NCBI RefSeq assembly: GCF_000768685.1 | Contig: NZ_AVPK01000010.1 | Coordinates: forward strand, 47,048 to 111,047 | Length of the DNA: 64,000 nt | Direction: 5' to 3' | DNA from: Knoellia subterranea KCTC 19937 | GTDB taxonomy: Bacteria; Actinomycetota; Actinomycetes; Actinomycetales; Dermatophilaceae | Shown here: positions 55,231 to 63,843 of the stretch, piece after piece | How the letters are laid out: each line of letters begins with the position of its first letter | Numbering within the stretch: position 1 is the stretch's first letter | The notes under the pieces: generated by a model | The model's database searches: none | The model's input: only the letters and a program-made list of their open reading frames with translations | Told to the model about the DNA's origin: nothing | Position numbers and translations under genes: made by a program

Positions 55231-55310
55231 CGCAGCAGGCTAACAATGACGAGCCGGTATGCCGGGTGCTGCACACGGTGCGTCCCACCGGACCCGCGTG
55301 GGTCGCCGAT

Positions 55311-56591
55311 TCAGGCGGGCGGGTCCGCGGCCCCGGATCCGCGCAGCACGAGGGCGGACACGGCGATCAGGGCGGCGATCCCGAGGGCACCGAGTGCCAG
55401 GGCGTGGAAGCTGGCCACGTCGACGACCACTCCGGCGAGCGCGCCTCCCCCGCCCGCGGCGAGTCCCATCACGAGGTCGCTGGCGCCCTGAGCACCCGGG
55501 CGCTCGACGGTCGGCACGGCTGCGGTGAGGAGCGTCGAGCCCGACACGAGCGTGCACGACCACCCGAGACCAAGGAGGAACAGGGCGATGAGCAGCCGTG
55601 TGGAGTGGCCCTGTGGGGCGGTTGAGGCGAGCAGGGTGGCTGTCGCGAGGATGCCGGCACCGACGAAGGCGACCGTCCGACCACCCAGCCGGTCGACGGC
55701 CATGCCGGTCAGCGGCGAGAACGCGAACATGCCGAGGATGTGCATGCTGATGACGAAGCCGATGACGGTGAGGTCGGCGTGGCCGTGCCGCATGTGCAGC
55801 GGGGTCATGACCATGACGCTCACCATCGTCACGTGCCCCAGCGCGAGGGTGAGGACGCCCAGAAGCGCCTGCGGTCGGGAGGCGATGACGCGCAGTCCTC
55901 GGCCGATGGAGCCGTGCGTCTGGCTCGACGCCGTGGGATCCGCCGCCGCGAGTCGGCGCCGCGCCTCGAGCAGCGGATCGGGCCGGAGCCTCGTCAGGAG
56001 CACGGCAATGGCCAGCGTCAGCCCGACCAGCGAGAACACGAACGGCCCGGTGAGCCGTGGGATGCCGAGCCACTCCGACACGGGCTGGCTCGGACCGACG
56101 AGGTTGGGGCCGAGGACACTCCCGATCGTCGTCGCCCACACGACGAGACTGAGGTCCCGCCCACGGTGAGCGGGCTCCGCGAGGTCGGCCGCGGCATACC
56201 GGGCCTGATTGTTCGACGCAGTCGACCCACCGAAGAGGAGGCTCGCGGCGAGGAGGAGGGCGAAGCTGCCGACGATCCCGGAGACGATGAGGCCCAGCGC
56301 GCCGATGAAGGACAGGGCATAACCGAGCGCCAGCCCCGGACGGCGTCCTCGCGCGGCGCTGACTCGCGCGAGCGGGATGGCGATGAGGGCCGAACCGATC
56401 ACCTGGAACGTCGACCCGAGCCCGGCATAGGTCGGCGACCCGGAGACCTCCTCGGCCAGCAGCGCGCCCACGGCCACGCCACTCGCGAGCGAGACCCCGC
56501 CGAGGATCTGCGACATCGACAGGGTCGCGACGGTGCGCTTCTGGATCGGGTCCGGTTGCGTCGCCGTAGGGCTGGGGTTGGATGCCGTCAC
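55311..56591 (-). CDS. MFS-family exporter
   Basis: 426 residues from GTG 56591 (a GTG at 56621 is the alternative). Twelve predicted membrane segments in two six-helix halves. The motif A-like loop LARVSAARGRRPGLALGYAL follows TM2, and the equivalent loop LTGMAVDRLGGRTVAFVGAG is in the second half. QARYAAADLAEPAHRGRDLS and HRGRD are typical of drug-efflux members. Substrate unknown. A GTATGCCGTCCGC repeat word lies in its start region. Confidence 0.86.
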   Translation of the reverse strand: MTASNPSPTATQPDPIQKRTVATLSMSQILGGVSLASGVAVGALLAEEVSGSPTYAGLGSTFQVIGSALIAIPLARVSAARGRRPGLALGYALSFIGALGLIVSGIVGSFALLLAASLLFGGSTASNNQARYAAADLAEPAHRGRDLSLVVWATTIGSVLGPNLVGPSQPVSEWLGIPRLTGPFVFSLVGLTLAIAVLLTRLRPDPLLEARRRLAAADPTASSQTHGSIGRGLRVIASRPQALLGVLTLALGHVTMVSVMVMTPLHMRHGHADLTVIGFVISMHILGMFAFSPLTGMAVDRLGGRTVAFVGAGILATATLLASTAPQGHSTRLLIALFLLGLGWSCTLVSGSTLLTAAVPTVERPGAQGASDLVMGLAAGGGGALAGVVVDVASFHALALGALGIAALIAVSALVLRGSGAADPPA

Positions 56592-56680
56592 CGAAGTGAG
56601 TATGCCGTCCGCACCCGACACGGATTCGGGTGCCCGTGGCGCTGTCCTCTAGGCTGGCCTGCGGCCTCCGGGCCCTTCCC

Positions 56681-56752
56681 GCCCTCGTAGCTCAGGGGAA
56701 GAGCACTTCTCTCCTAAAGAAGGTGTCGCAGGTTCGAATCCTGCCGGGGGCA
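56681..56752 (+). tRNA. tRNA-Arg (anticodon CCT)
   Basis: Acceptor GCCCTCG pairs with CGGGGGC, D arm GCTCAGGGGAAGAGC, anticodon arm CTTCT-CTCCTAA-AGAAG with anticodon CCT (reads AGG), T arm GCAGG-TTCGAAT-CCTGC. 72 nt, no encoded CCA. A TAGGCT -10 box lies about 25 bp upstream (56650-56655). This rare-codon tRNA is a frequent integration site. Confidence 0.93.
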
Positions 56753-56755
56753 CGC

Positions 56756-56787
56756 ACGAAAACCCGCTGTGACCAGCAGGTTTTCGT
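56756..56787 (+). terminator. Terminator of tRNA-Arg
   Basis: ACGAAAACC...GGTTTTCGT with an inner CGCTG/CAGC(A)G stem, followed by a weakly pyrimidine-rich stretch, 4 bp after the tRNA. Confidence 0.75.
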
Positions 56788-56904
56788 CCTTCGGTCCCCC
56801 GCGCCGGTTGCCAGAAGTGGACACGGATTGCCCCTTTTTTGGCACGCTTAAGGCACGTATATGGCACGGCCGACGGGGCACGGCCGACTCTGAGGAGGTC
56901 GCCT

Positions 56905-56949
56905 GTGGCTGGCCGCAACAGCCGAAGTGGGTTCGGGAGCGTCCGGCGG
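56905..56949 (+). pseudogene. Tyrosine-integrase remnant, first 15 codons
   Basis: GTG start preceded by GAGGAGG (56892-56898). The codons read MAGRNSRSGFGSVRR, the typical N-terminus of actinobacterial site-specific tyrosine integrases (usually followed by xxSGRYQARYTGPDG). After base 56949 the sequence turns into the IS5-type remnant on the opposite strand, so the integrase was cut off by an insertion and deletion. Its position next to tRNA-Arg fits an integrative element. Confidence 0.6.
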
Positions 56950-57246
56950 TACCGGTCCGGGATATCACGCCAAGGGCACCCGACCCGAGTGCGGTGTCGG
57001 ACCCCGTCGACCAGCCCTCGAACTGGCCATCGACGGGGTCGTCCCCGACCTGAAGCTGCGGGAAGCAGGGGTTCGAGCAGAGCCCATTGAGCGTCGGTCA
57101 GGTCATGGCGAGTGGTGGCGTCTATCGTGGCCATCGAGGCCTCCCGGAGAGCGGATGTGCATTGACACCACCTGCGTTACTCCGGGGGCCGCACCCATGC
57201 CCAGGCGACACGCTCAAACCTCACCAGCCACTTTCGTAACAGGCCC
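56950..57246 (-). mobile_element. IS5-type insertion sequence remnant
   Basis: The left end carries GGGCCTGTTACGAAAGT (outer end at 57246) and a transposase start at 57134 reading RHDLTDAQWALLEPLLPAAS, then GRPRRWPVRGLVDGVRHRTR and GCPWRDIPDRY, the conserved N-terminus of IS5-family (DUF4096) transposases. It stops after about 61 residues at 56950; the DDE catalytic part is missing, so it is immobile. Confidence 0.8.
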
Positions 57247-57278
57247 TAGTCCTGGCCTCGAGTGTGGCCGTGGCGGCG

Positions 57279-57575
57279 TCAGGCGGTGGCTTCGAAGTGC
57301 AGCCGTAGCCCGAGTGCGTGGGCGACTTTCAGGACCGTAGCCAGAGAGGGGTTGCCGTCCGCGGAGAGGGCCTTGTACAGGCCTTCGCGACTCATCCCCG
57401 CCTCGCGAGCGATCTGGCTGAAGTTGCGGGATCGGGCGATCGCGCCGAGGGCGGCGGCGATGACGCTGGGGTCGTCGTCGGCGTCGTCGAGGACGGCCTC
57501 GAGGTAGGCGGTGACGTCCTCGAAGCTGTTCAGGTAGTCGGCGCTGTCGAAGGGGGCGAACGTCTCGTTGCTCAT
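57279..57575 (-). CDS. HigA-type antitoxin (addiction module antidote)
   Basis: 98 residues from ATG 57575, which overlaps the toxin stop (ATGA). The C-terminal half is an XRE-like helix-turn-helix: IAREAGMSREGLYKALSADG then NPSLATVLKVAHALGLRL. The N-terminal YLNSFEDVTAYLEAVLDDAD is characteristic of the family of antidotes that pair with RelE/HigB-like killers. It would neutralise the toxin and bind its own operator, which lies upstream of the toxin gene. Toxin-first order is that of higBA. Confidence 0.87.
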   Translation of the reverse strand: MSNETFAPFDSADYLNSFEDVTAYLEAVLDDADDDPSVIAAALGAIARSRNFSQIAREAGMSREGLYKALSADGNPSLATVLKVAHALGLRLHFEATA

Positions 57576-57877
57576 GGTCGGCTTCCTCTCCACTCGTCGG
57601 CGATCTGGTGCGCGGCTCGGATGTCGGCGTCCTGGCTGGACTTGTCACCGCCGGTGAGCAGCAGGATGACCCGGTCGCCATCCTGGAGGTAGTAGATGCG
57701 GTAGCCGGGGCCGTAGCTGATCCGCCGTTCGGGGACGCCGCGGCCGACGGGTTTGACGTCTCCGGGGTTGCCGGCCGCAAGTCGGTTGATCCGGACCAGT
57801 ACCCGCGCCCGGGCGCGGGGGTCCTTCAGTTTTCTGAGCCATCGGTCGAAGGTTCCGGATCGGATGACCTCGGCCAT
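57572..57877 (-). CDS. RelE/HigB-type toxin (addiction module killer protein)
   Basis: 101 residues. Short ParE/RelE fold: FDRWLRKLKDPRARARVLVR, NPGDVKPVGRGVPERRISYG, PGYRIYYLQDGDRVILLLTG and GGDKSSQDADI. The basic RVLVRINRL and the GYRIYY strand with the lysine of GGDKSSQ are the family hallmarks; such toxins cut mRNA on the ribosome. It is the first gene of the pair, followed at once by the antitoxin. Confidence 0.87.
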   Translation of the reverse strand: MAEVIRSGTFDRWLRKLKDPRARARVLVRINRLAAGNPGDVKPVGRGVPERRISYGPGYRIYYLQDGDRVILLLTGGDKSSQDADIRAAHQIADEWRGSRP

Positions 57878-57896
57878 GTGTTTACTGTAGTTGACA
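57878..57896. promoter_or_regulatory. Operator/promoter of the toxin-antitoxin pair
   Basis: TGTTTACTGTAGTTGACA is an imperfect inverted repeat with arms TGTxxACT/AGTxxACA directly ahead of the toxin ATG, a usual place for autoregulation by the antitoxin. Confidence 0.45.
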
Positions 57897-57992
57897 CCTA
57901 TGGCGGCAGCAACACGCGCCCGTCATCCACGCCGACGTGGACGACGCAGGTCGACCGGCGACCGAGGGCGCAGCCGGGCAGCCTTCATGTCG

Positions 57993-58375
57993 TTACGGCA
58001 GCTCGGGTTCTGGGTGCGCTCGCTCGAACTCCTGGACAGCGCTGTCGTCGATCAGCCCCTCCTCAGCAAGCCAGCTCACGGCTCGGGCGTGCGCCCGGGC
58101 ATCCTGAAGCCGTGCCACGGGGAGATCAGGTCGGGATGGCGCTGGTAAAGCTCGTGCTTGAAACGCGGAACGCGCCCTTGCCCTGCAGAGCGCGGTGCAG
58201 GGCCCTCGCCGGCGGCCCTGTCACTGATGCCGTCCGCGAAGTCGGCCACGTCCTGGCACCAGACGTACGGAGGAAGGGGATCGATGAGAATGCGATCCAA
58301 CTCGTCGAGCTCGACGGGTTCTCATCGTCCACGCCGGTGTCGCTGGTCCAGAACGCGATCTCGCCCGGGGGCTGA
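57993..58375 (-). pseudogene. UPF0158-family gene with several frameshifts
   Basis: Reading in order on the minus strand one finds GEIAFWTSDTGVDDENP, VELDELDRILIDPLPPYVW, DVADFADGISD, ALHRALQGKGAFR, FKHELYQRHPDLISPWHGF and DARAHARAVSWLAEEGLIDD up to a TAA at 57993-57995. These are the successive conserved blocks of UPF0158, but they lie in different frames, needing at least three shifts. So it is decayed. The stretch 58376-58546 holds no recognisable gene. Confidence 0.7.
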
Positions 58376-58546
58376 ACAGCTTGGTCCCATGTCGCCGGGC
58401 AGCTGGTGGTGCCCCCCGCTTCTCGGACTCGAGTGGGCAGCCTGAACTGAGGATTGAACAGGCCATGGTTTCGGGGCGTGTTGGCCGTGTCGTCACCGCA
58501 CGCCTGAGGTTTGCCGCCCCGAGCCTGGCAGCCGCCTACAGGTTTC

Positions 58547-59617
58547 TCAGACTCCTTGGCGGGCGGCGACGACGCCGGGCCCGCGGGTGGCAGGGACTAG
58601 CTCGCGCAGGCCGGGGAGCACCTGGTCGGCGAAGGTGGAGAGGAAGCGTTCCTGGTCGTGGCCCGGCCCGTGCACGACCAGGTGGTCGAACCCGAGGTCG
58701 GTGTACTCCTTCAGGGCGTCGACGATGTCCTGCGGGTCGGAGGCCACCACCCAGCGCCCGGCCACCTGCTCGATCGGCAGCTCGTCGGCCGCCCGCTCCA
58801 TCTCGGCGGGGCTGTGGATCGAGTGCTTCTGCTCGGCCGTCAGCGACAGCGGCGCCCAGAACCGGGTGTTCTCCAGCGCCCGCTCGGGATCGGGGTCCCA
58901 CGACACCTTGACCTCGATCATCCGGTCGATGTCGTCGTGCGCGCGGCCCGCCTTGTCGAGCCCCTCGTCCACCGCGGGGACCAACTGGTCGGCGTAGAGC
59001 TCGCGCCCCTTGCCCGACGTGCAGATGAACCCGTCGGCCACCCGCCCGGCATAGCGCGCCACCACGGGGCCGCCCGCCGCCACGTACACCGGCACCGGCT
59101 CGTCCGGCCGGTCGTAGACCGCGGCGTCCTCGGTGCGGTAGAACTCGCCCTCGAAGGTCACCCGGTCCTGCGTCCACAGCTCACGCATCAGCCGCACCGC
59201 CTCGCGCAGCCGCCCGAACCGCTCCTTGAACTCCGGCCACTGGCCCTCGCCGACCGACCCGACCGCCACCTCGTTCAGCGCCTCGCCCGTGCCGACCCCG
59301 AGCATCACCCGACCCGGCGCGAGGCACGCCATCGTCGCGAAGGTCTGCGCCACGACCGCCGGGTTGTAGCGGAAGGTCGGCGTCATCACCGAGGTGCCCA
59401 CGAGCACCCGCTCGGTGCGCGCCAGCACCCACGACATCCACGCCAGCGAGTTGGGGGCGTGCCCACCCTCGAGCCGCCAGGGCTGGAAGTGGTCCGAGAT
59501 GGTGACCGAGTCCAGCCCGAGCTCCTCCGCGAGCACCGCCTAGGACGCGAGTTCCCCGGGCGCGAACTGCTCCGCCGACGCCTTGTACCCGACCCGCGGA
59601 CCGTCCGGCTTCGTCAT
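58547..59617 (-). pseudogene. fgd: F420-dependent glucose-6-phosphate dehydrogenase with an in-frame TAG
   Basis: 357-codon frame from ATG 59617. The protein closely follows mycobacterial FGD1: [34 protein letters not shown] (Asp/His/Trp for F420 and substrate), [20 protein letters not shown] block, [20 protein letters not shown] and [23 protein letters not shown] reduces F420 with glucose 6-phosphate and feeds F420H2 to partner enzymes. Codon 26 (59540-59542) is TAG where family members have a hydrophobic or aromatic residue. Otherwise the frame is intact. A GTG two codons later could start a truncated protein. The start overlaps the EamA stop (ATGA). Call as pseudogene is provisional: readthrough or sequencing error remains possible. 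Confidence 0.75.
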
Positions 59618-60582
59618 GGCGTGGTGGCACCCGCGTGGGCACCGAGCGCCTCGCGGGCGTCGTCGGGCACGGCCACCGAGGGCCTGCGGCTGCGCTGTTC
59701 GTGCAGCGCCAGTCCGACCACGGAGGCGAGCACCATGACGAACCCGACCCACTGCGAGGCGGTCGGCCGGGCGCCGAGCGCAGCCACCCCGACCACCACC
59801 GCGGACAGCGGGAAGGCGAGCTCGGCGAGGGTGGCGCGCGATGCCGGGGTGTGGCCGAGAGCCCGGTAGTACAGGACCAAGGCGAGCAGCCCGGGGAACA
59901 GCGCCAGCAGGACGATGTTCACGACGGCGTCGCCGCCGACCGCGAGGGAGGTGCCCGTCACCATCGCGGTCACCGACAGGGCCACGAAGCCCAGGGCGAA
60001 CCGCAGCGCCGTGAGGTCGGAGAACGTCAGCTCGGCGCTCGCGGCCCGGCCGAGCACCGTGCCGGCCGCCCACAGCGCCGCGGCACCGATCGCGAGCAGC
60101 GCCGCCTGGGCGCTCGAGACCGTGACGCCCAGCGGGTCGGCGAAGGCCAGCAGCCAGGCCCCGACCATCGCCGGCACGACGAACCACAGGTAGCTGCGTC
60201 GCAGCCGCTCGCCGAGGAGCAGCGCCGCCAGGGCGATCGCGATGAGCGGCTGCAGCTTCTGCAGCACCTGCGGGGTCACCGGGTCACCGAGGCGGAAGGC
60301 CGCGGTGAACATGACGGTGGCCAGGGCCGAGGAGCCGACGCCGATGACGAGCACGCTCACCTTCGTGCGGGTCGAGGCCCGCACCACCCGGGGCACCGCG
60401 GGCACCAGCCACCACAGCGTGAGCACGGTGAGCACCAGGTGCTCCCAGAACACGATCGTCAGGGACGGGTACTCCTTGGCCAACGGGCCCCGCCACAGCG
60501 ACGAGATGCCCCACAGGGACGCCGCGACCGCGACGAGCCAGGTGCGGTCTCCGCGTCCGGAGGTGGTCGTGGTCGTGCTCAT
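59614..60582 (-). CDS. EamA/DMT-family transporter
   Basis: 322 residues, ten transmembrane helices in two EamA repeats (first WLVAVAASLWGISSLWRGPL, second SAQAALLAIGAAALWAAGTV). DMT permeases export or import small metabolites; substrate unknown. Ribosome binding site GAGGAG just before ATG 60582. It is translated immediately upstream of fgd, with an ATGA overlap, and 39 bp downstream of the LLM oxidoreductase gene, so all three probably form one operon. Confidence 0.88.
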   Translation of the reverse strand: MSTTTTTSGRGDRTWLVAVAASLWGISSLWRGPLAKEYPSLTIVFWEHLVLTVLTLWWLVPAVPRVVRASTRTKVSVLVIGVGSSALATVMFTAAFRLGDPVTPQVLQKLQPLIAIALAALLLGERLRRSYLWFVVPAMVGAWLLAFADPLGVTVSSAQAALLAIGAAALWAAGTVLGRAASAELTFSDLTALRFALGFVALSVTAMVTGTSLAVGGDAVVNIVLLALFPGLLALVLYYRALGHTPASRATLAELAFPLSAVVVGVAALGARPTASQWVGFVMVLASVVGLALHEQRSRRPSVAVPDDAREALGAHAGATTP

Positions 60583-60621
60583 GCGTCGGGCTCCTCGGCG
60601 TCGCGCGGGTCAGGAGGTGGG

Positions 60622-61608
60622 TCAGGAGGCGTCGACCTTCGGCATGATCTCCTCCTTGAGCCGCTTGAGGTCGTCGAGCGTCTTGGAGACCGGCACGTCG
60701 GCGAACGGCGGCCACAGCAGCGGCATCGTGAGACCGGCCTCCTTGTACCGCTTGAGCATGTCGGTGATCTGGTCGGCCGTGCCCACGAGGATGTTCGAGA
60801 CCTTGCCGTTGTCGCTCTGGTCGACCTCGGTGTCGGTGATGGTGAACCAGATCATGCTGCACATGTCGAGGTCGTCGATGGACTTGCCGAGCGCCTCCAG
60901 CTCCCGGGCGATGGCGGTGCGCCACTCGGTTAACTCGCGGGGAGTGTCCTGGATGCCGATCCAGCCGGCGAGTCCGTACTTCGCCACGCGGTTGGCGGAG
61001 CGCTTGGGGTCGCGCAGGCCGCTGAAGTAGATGGGCGGGTGCGGCGACTGGACCGGCTTGTGCCCGAAGCCGCAGGGCTCGAAGTCGGCGAACTCCCCGT
61101 GGTACTCGAAGAGGTCGTTGGTCCAGATGCCCTTGCAGATCTCGATGGTCTCGCGCACGTGGGCGTGCCGGCGGGGGAACTTGTCGGCGGCGCTCGCGGC
61201 GGCGAACTCCTCCGGCATCCACCCCGACCCGATGCCGACGTTGAGGCGGCCGTTCGAGAGCTGGTCGATGGTAGCGCACTCCGCGGCGAACACCCCGGGG
61301 CCGCGGAACGGAGTGTTGGTGATGCTCATGCCGATGCGCACCTTCTCGGTGCGGGCGGCGAGCCAGGGCAGCAGGGGCCATCCCTGGAACCACTTGCCCC
61401 GCGACTCGACCGGCAGCTGCGTCGGGAACTCCTTCATCATGCCGAAGGAGTTCTGCAGCTCGCCGCGGTCGGACGCCTCGGGGACGACGACCCGGTCGAG
61501 GGTCCACACGGAGTCGAAGTCGAGCTCCTCCGCGAGGTCGGTGAGGTCCGCGAGCTCCTGGACCGTGACGTGGTTGCGGAAGGTGGGCAGGTAGAGGGCG
61601 AGCTTCAT
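60622..61608 (-). CDS. F420-dependent LLM-class oxidoreductase
   Basis: 328 residues, bacterial-luciferase-like TIM barrel. MKLALYLPTFRNHVTVQELA, FDSVWTLDRVVVPEASDRGE, RIGMSITNTPFRGPGVFAAE, LSNGRLNVGIGSGWMPEEFA and GLAGWIGIQDTPRELTEW are typical. In actinobacteria this class usually uses reduced F420 (from Fgd) or FMN for reductions on quinones, nitroaromatics or coumarins; the neighbouring fgd and cofC make F420 likely. Ribosome binding site GGAG ahead of ATG. First gene of the operon that continues with EamA and fgd. Confidence 0.87.
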   Translation of the reverse strand: MKLALYLPTFRNHVTVQELADLTDLAEELDFDSVWTLDRVVVPEASDRGELQNSFGMMKEFPTQLPVESRGKWFQGWPLLPWLAARTEKVRIGMSITNTPFRGPGVFAAECATIDQLSNGRLNVGIGSGWMPEEFAAASAADKFPRRHAHVRETIEICKGIWTNDLFEYHGEFADFEPCGFGHKPVQSPHPPIYFSGLRDPKRSANRVAKYGLAGWIGIQDTPRELTEWRTAIARELEALGKSIDDLDMCSMIWFTITDTEVDQSDNGKVSNILVGTADQITDMLKRYKEAGLTMPLLWPPFADVPVSKTLDDLKRLKEEIMPKVDAS

Positions 61609-61736
61609 CGGTCACATCTCCTCGGGGCGGTCGTGGCCGGGCCGGTGGGGTGGTACTGCGTTTCCGTCAGGCCCTTGTGAGGTAGACAACACAGGGGGCG
61701 AGGGCCGCGACAAGGGGCGCCGTCATCATGGTTTGC

Positions 61737-63278
61737 TCAACGCTGCTGCGGGGGCGGCCCGTCCGTGAAGCGTTGCCGCAGCTCGCGCTTGAGCACCTTG
61801 CCGTAGTTGTTCGTGGGCAGCGCCTCGACGAAGTGGTACTCCTTGGGGCGCTTGTACCTAGCGATGCGGTCGAGGCAGGTGCGGTCGAGGTCGGCGGCGG
61901 TGGGGGCCGGGTCGTCGGGCACCACGAACGCCACCACCGCCTCGCCCCACTCCGGGTCGTACCGGCCGACGACGGCGACCGAGCGCACACCCGGGTGCGT
62001 CATCAGAGCCTCCTCCACCTCGCGGGGGTAGATGTTCATCCCGCCGCTGATGATGAGGTCCTTCGAGCGGTCGTGGAGGGTGAGGAACCCGTCGTCGTCG
62101 AAGCTGCCGACGTCGCCGGTGTGCAGCCAGCCACCGCGCATCGTCTCGGCGGTCTCCTCCGGCTGGTCCCAGTAGCCCGCCATGACCACCCGCCCGCGCA
62201 CGACGACCTCGCCGGCCTCCCCGGGGGGGAGCTCGCCGTCGTCCAGGTCGACGACCCGCACCTCGACGTCGGTGCGGGGGAACCCCACGCCCTGCATCCG
62301 TGCGCGCCATCTGGGGTGGTCCCGGTCGGCGTGGTCGGCCATCGACAGGCCGGTGATCGTCATCGGCGTCTCGCCCTGCCCGTAGATCTGGGCCAGGCGC
62401 GGGCCGAACGTCTCCAGCGCCTGCTCGAGGTCGGCGAGATACATGGGGGCGCCGCCGTAGATGATCGTCTTCAGCCCCGAGAGGTCGGCACCGGCGAGGG
62501 CCGGGTCGCCGGCGAGCCGCGTGACCATGATCGGCGCGGCGAAGAACGACATGCCGCGCCAGCGCGCGAGCAGAGTGAGCAGCTCCGGGCCGTCGAGGGC
62601 GCCGGATGCCGGGAACACGCTCGCCGCTCCCTTGGCGACGTGGGGCAGGCCGTAGAGGCCGGAACCGTGCGAGAGCGGCGCCGCGTGCAGCACGCAGTCC
62701 TCCTCCGCGACCGGCCCGATGTCGGCGTAGTAGCTGAGCGAGGCCATGAGCAGGTTGCCGTGGGTGAGGGTCGCCCCCTTCGGGCGTCCGGTGGTGCCGC
62801 TCGTGTAGAAGAGCCAGGCCGGGTCGTCCGCGGCACGGTCCACCAGGGGCATTGCGTCTGCGCCGAGGAGCGCGTCCCACCCCGGACCCGGGACGACCAG
62901 CACCGACCGCACCGACTCCACGCTCTCCTCCAGCGGGCCGACGTCGTCGAGGTGCTCCTCGTCGGTGAGCACGAGGCTCGTGCCGCTGTGGCCCAGAACG
63001 TAGGCGATCTCCTCACGGTGCAGCCGCGCGTTCACCGGCACCGCGACCAGCCCCGCGTGCCAGGCGGCGAACTGTGCCTCGAGGTACTCGGGCCGGTTGC
63101 GCATGAGGATTGCGACGCGGTCGCCGGGGGCCAGGCCGCGGTCGCGCAGGCCGGTCGCCGCGGCGGCGACACGCTCGGCGAACTGCGCCCACGTGGCGTG
63201 CACCTCGTCCCCCACCGCCAGGGCGGGCGCGTCACGCCGTCGCCGTCCGTTGCGCTCGACCCAGGTCGCCAGGTTCAT
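61737..63278 (-). CDS. AMP-dependent acyl-CoA synthetase/ligase
   Basis: 513 residues from ATG 63278, supported by GGAGAGG upstream; a longer frame start at 63476 is rejected. Activates a carboxylic acid as acyl-AMP and then acyl-CoA. The P-loop FYTSGTTGRPKGATLTHGNL, IYGQGETPMTITGLSM, GWLHTGDVGSFDDDGFLTLH, DRSKDLIISGGMNIYPREVE and the lysine of NNYGKVLKREL give all core motifs A3-A10. Substrate not predictable. Same strand as the LLM operon but 128 bp away; divergent from the PPOX-class gene. Confidence 0.9.
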   Translation of the reverse strand: MNLATWVERNGRRRRDAPALAVGDEVHATWAQFAERVAAAATGLRDRGLAPGDRVAILMRNRPEYLEAQFAAWHAGLVAVPVNARLHREEIAYVLGHSGTSLVLTDEEHLDDVGPLEESVESVRSVLVVPGPGWDALLGADAMPLVDRAADDPAWLFYTSGTTGRPKGATLTHGNLLMASLSYYADIGPVAEEDCVLHAAPLSHGSGLYGLPHVAKGAASVFPASGALDGPELLTLLARWRGMSFFAAPIMVTRLAGDPALAGADLSGLKTIIYGGAPMYLADLEQALETFGPRLAQIYGQGETPMTITGLSMADHADRDHPRWRARMQGVGFPRTDVEVRVVDLDDGELPPGEAGEVVVRGRVVMAGYWDQPEETAETMRGGWLHTGDVGSFDDDGFLTLHDRSKDLIISGGMNIYPREVEEALMTHPGVRSVAVVGRYDPEWGEAVVAFVVPDDPAPTAADLDRTCLDRIARYKRPKEYHFVEALPTNNYGKVLKRELRQRFTDGPPPQQR

Positions 63279-63411
63279 GCGGCCAACCTCTCCGCCCTCG
63301 ACCTCGACGTCAAGGCGCTCCCGCCCGCGTTGATCCGACGGTGAGAAAGCCGTCGTAGCGTGACGGGTCCACGGTCGGCCACCCCTGCCGACCCCGTTAG
63401 GGAGGGCCCCA

Positions 63412-63843
63412 ATGAGGCTGTCCGCCGACGAGGCCCGCCGACGCCTGGCCGGCCAGGTGCACGGGGTGCTGTGCACGCTGCACCCCGAGCGCGGCCCCGA
63501 CCCCCAGCCCGTCGTGTTCGCCGTGAGCGACGACGACTACGTCGGGGTGCCCATCGACACGGTGAAGCCCAAGCGGGCATCCCGGCTGCAGCGCGAGGAC
63601 AACCTCGCCGCCGACCCGCGCGGCTCGCTGCTCGTCGAGTGGTGGGAGACCGAGGACTGGTCGCGGCTGTGGTGGGCCCGGGCGCAGCTGGAGCACGTGC
63701 CCGACCCGCCCCGGCACGTCATCGACGCCCTCGCCGACCGCCTGGCGCACACCGTGCCGCAGTACGCCGACAAGCCGTTCCACCGGGTGCTGGTGTGCCG
63801 CATCGTCGGCGTCACGGGGTGGGCTGCCAGCGAGGAGGCCTGA
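63412..63843 (+). CDS. PPOX-class F420-dependent protein (Rv0121 family)
   Basis: 143 residues, split-barrel flavin/F420-binding fold. Family features: an RLAGQVHGVLCTLHPERGPD opening, QPVVFAVSDDDYVGVPIDTV, KPKRASRLQREDNLAADPRG and SLLVEWWETEDWSRLWWARA, in which the Lys/Arg residues bind the F420 phosphate. Likely an F420H2-dependent reductase. Shine-Dalgarno GGAGGG five bases before ATG. It runs head-on into cofC, overlapping by 32 bp. Confidence 0.87.
   Translation: MRLSADEARRRLAGQVHGVLCTLHPERGPDPQPVVFAVSDDDYVGVPIDTVKPKRASRLQREDNLAADPRGSLLVEWWETEDWSRLWWARAQLEHVPDPPRHVIDALADRLAHTVPQYADKPFHRVLVCRIVGVTGWAASEEA

Noticed and set aside
51847..55491. 1214-codon plus-strand frame opposite the DUF4011 helicase
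   Set aside because: Antisense shadow of a well-supported gene with no recognisable motif.
61737..63476. Longer acyl-CoA synthetase starting at 63476
   Set aside because: The extra residues are unlike the family and overlap the divergent PPOX gene; the ATG at 63278 has a ribosome binding site.
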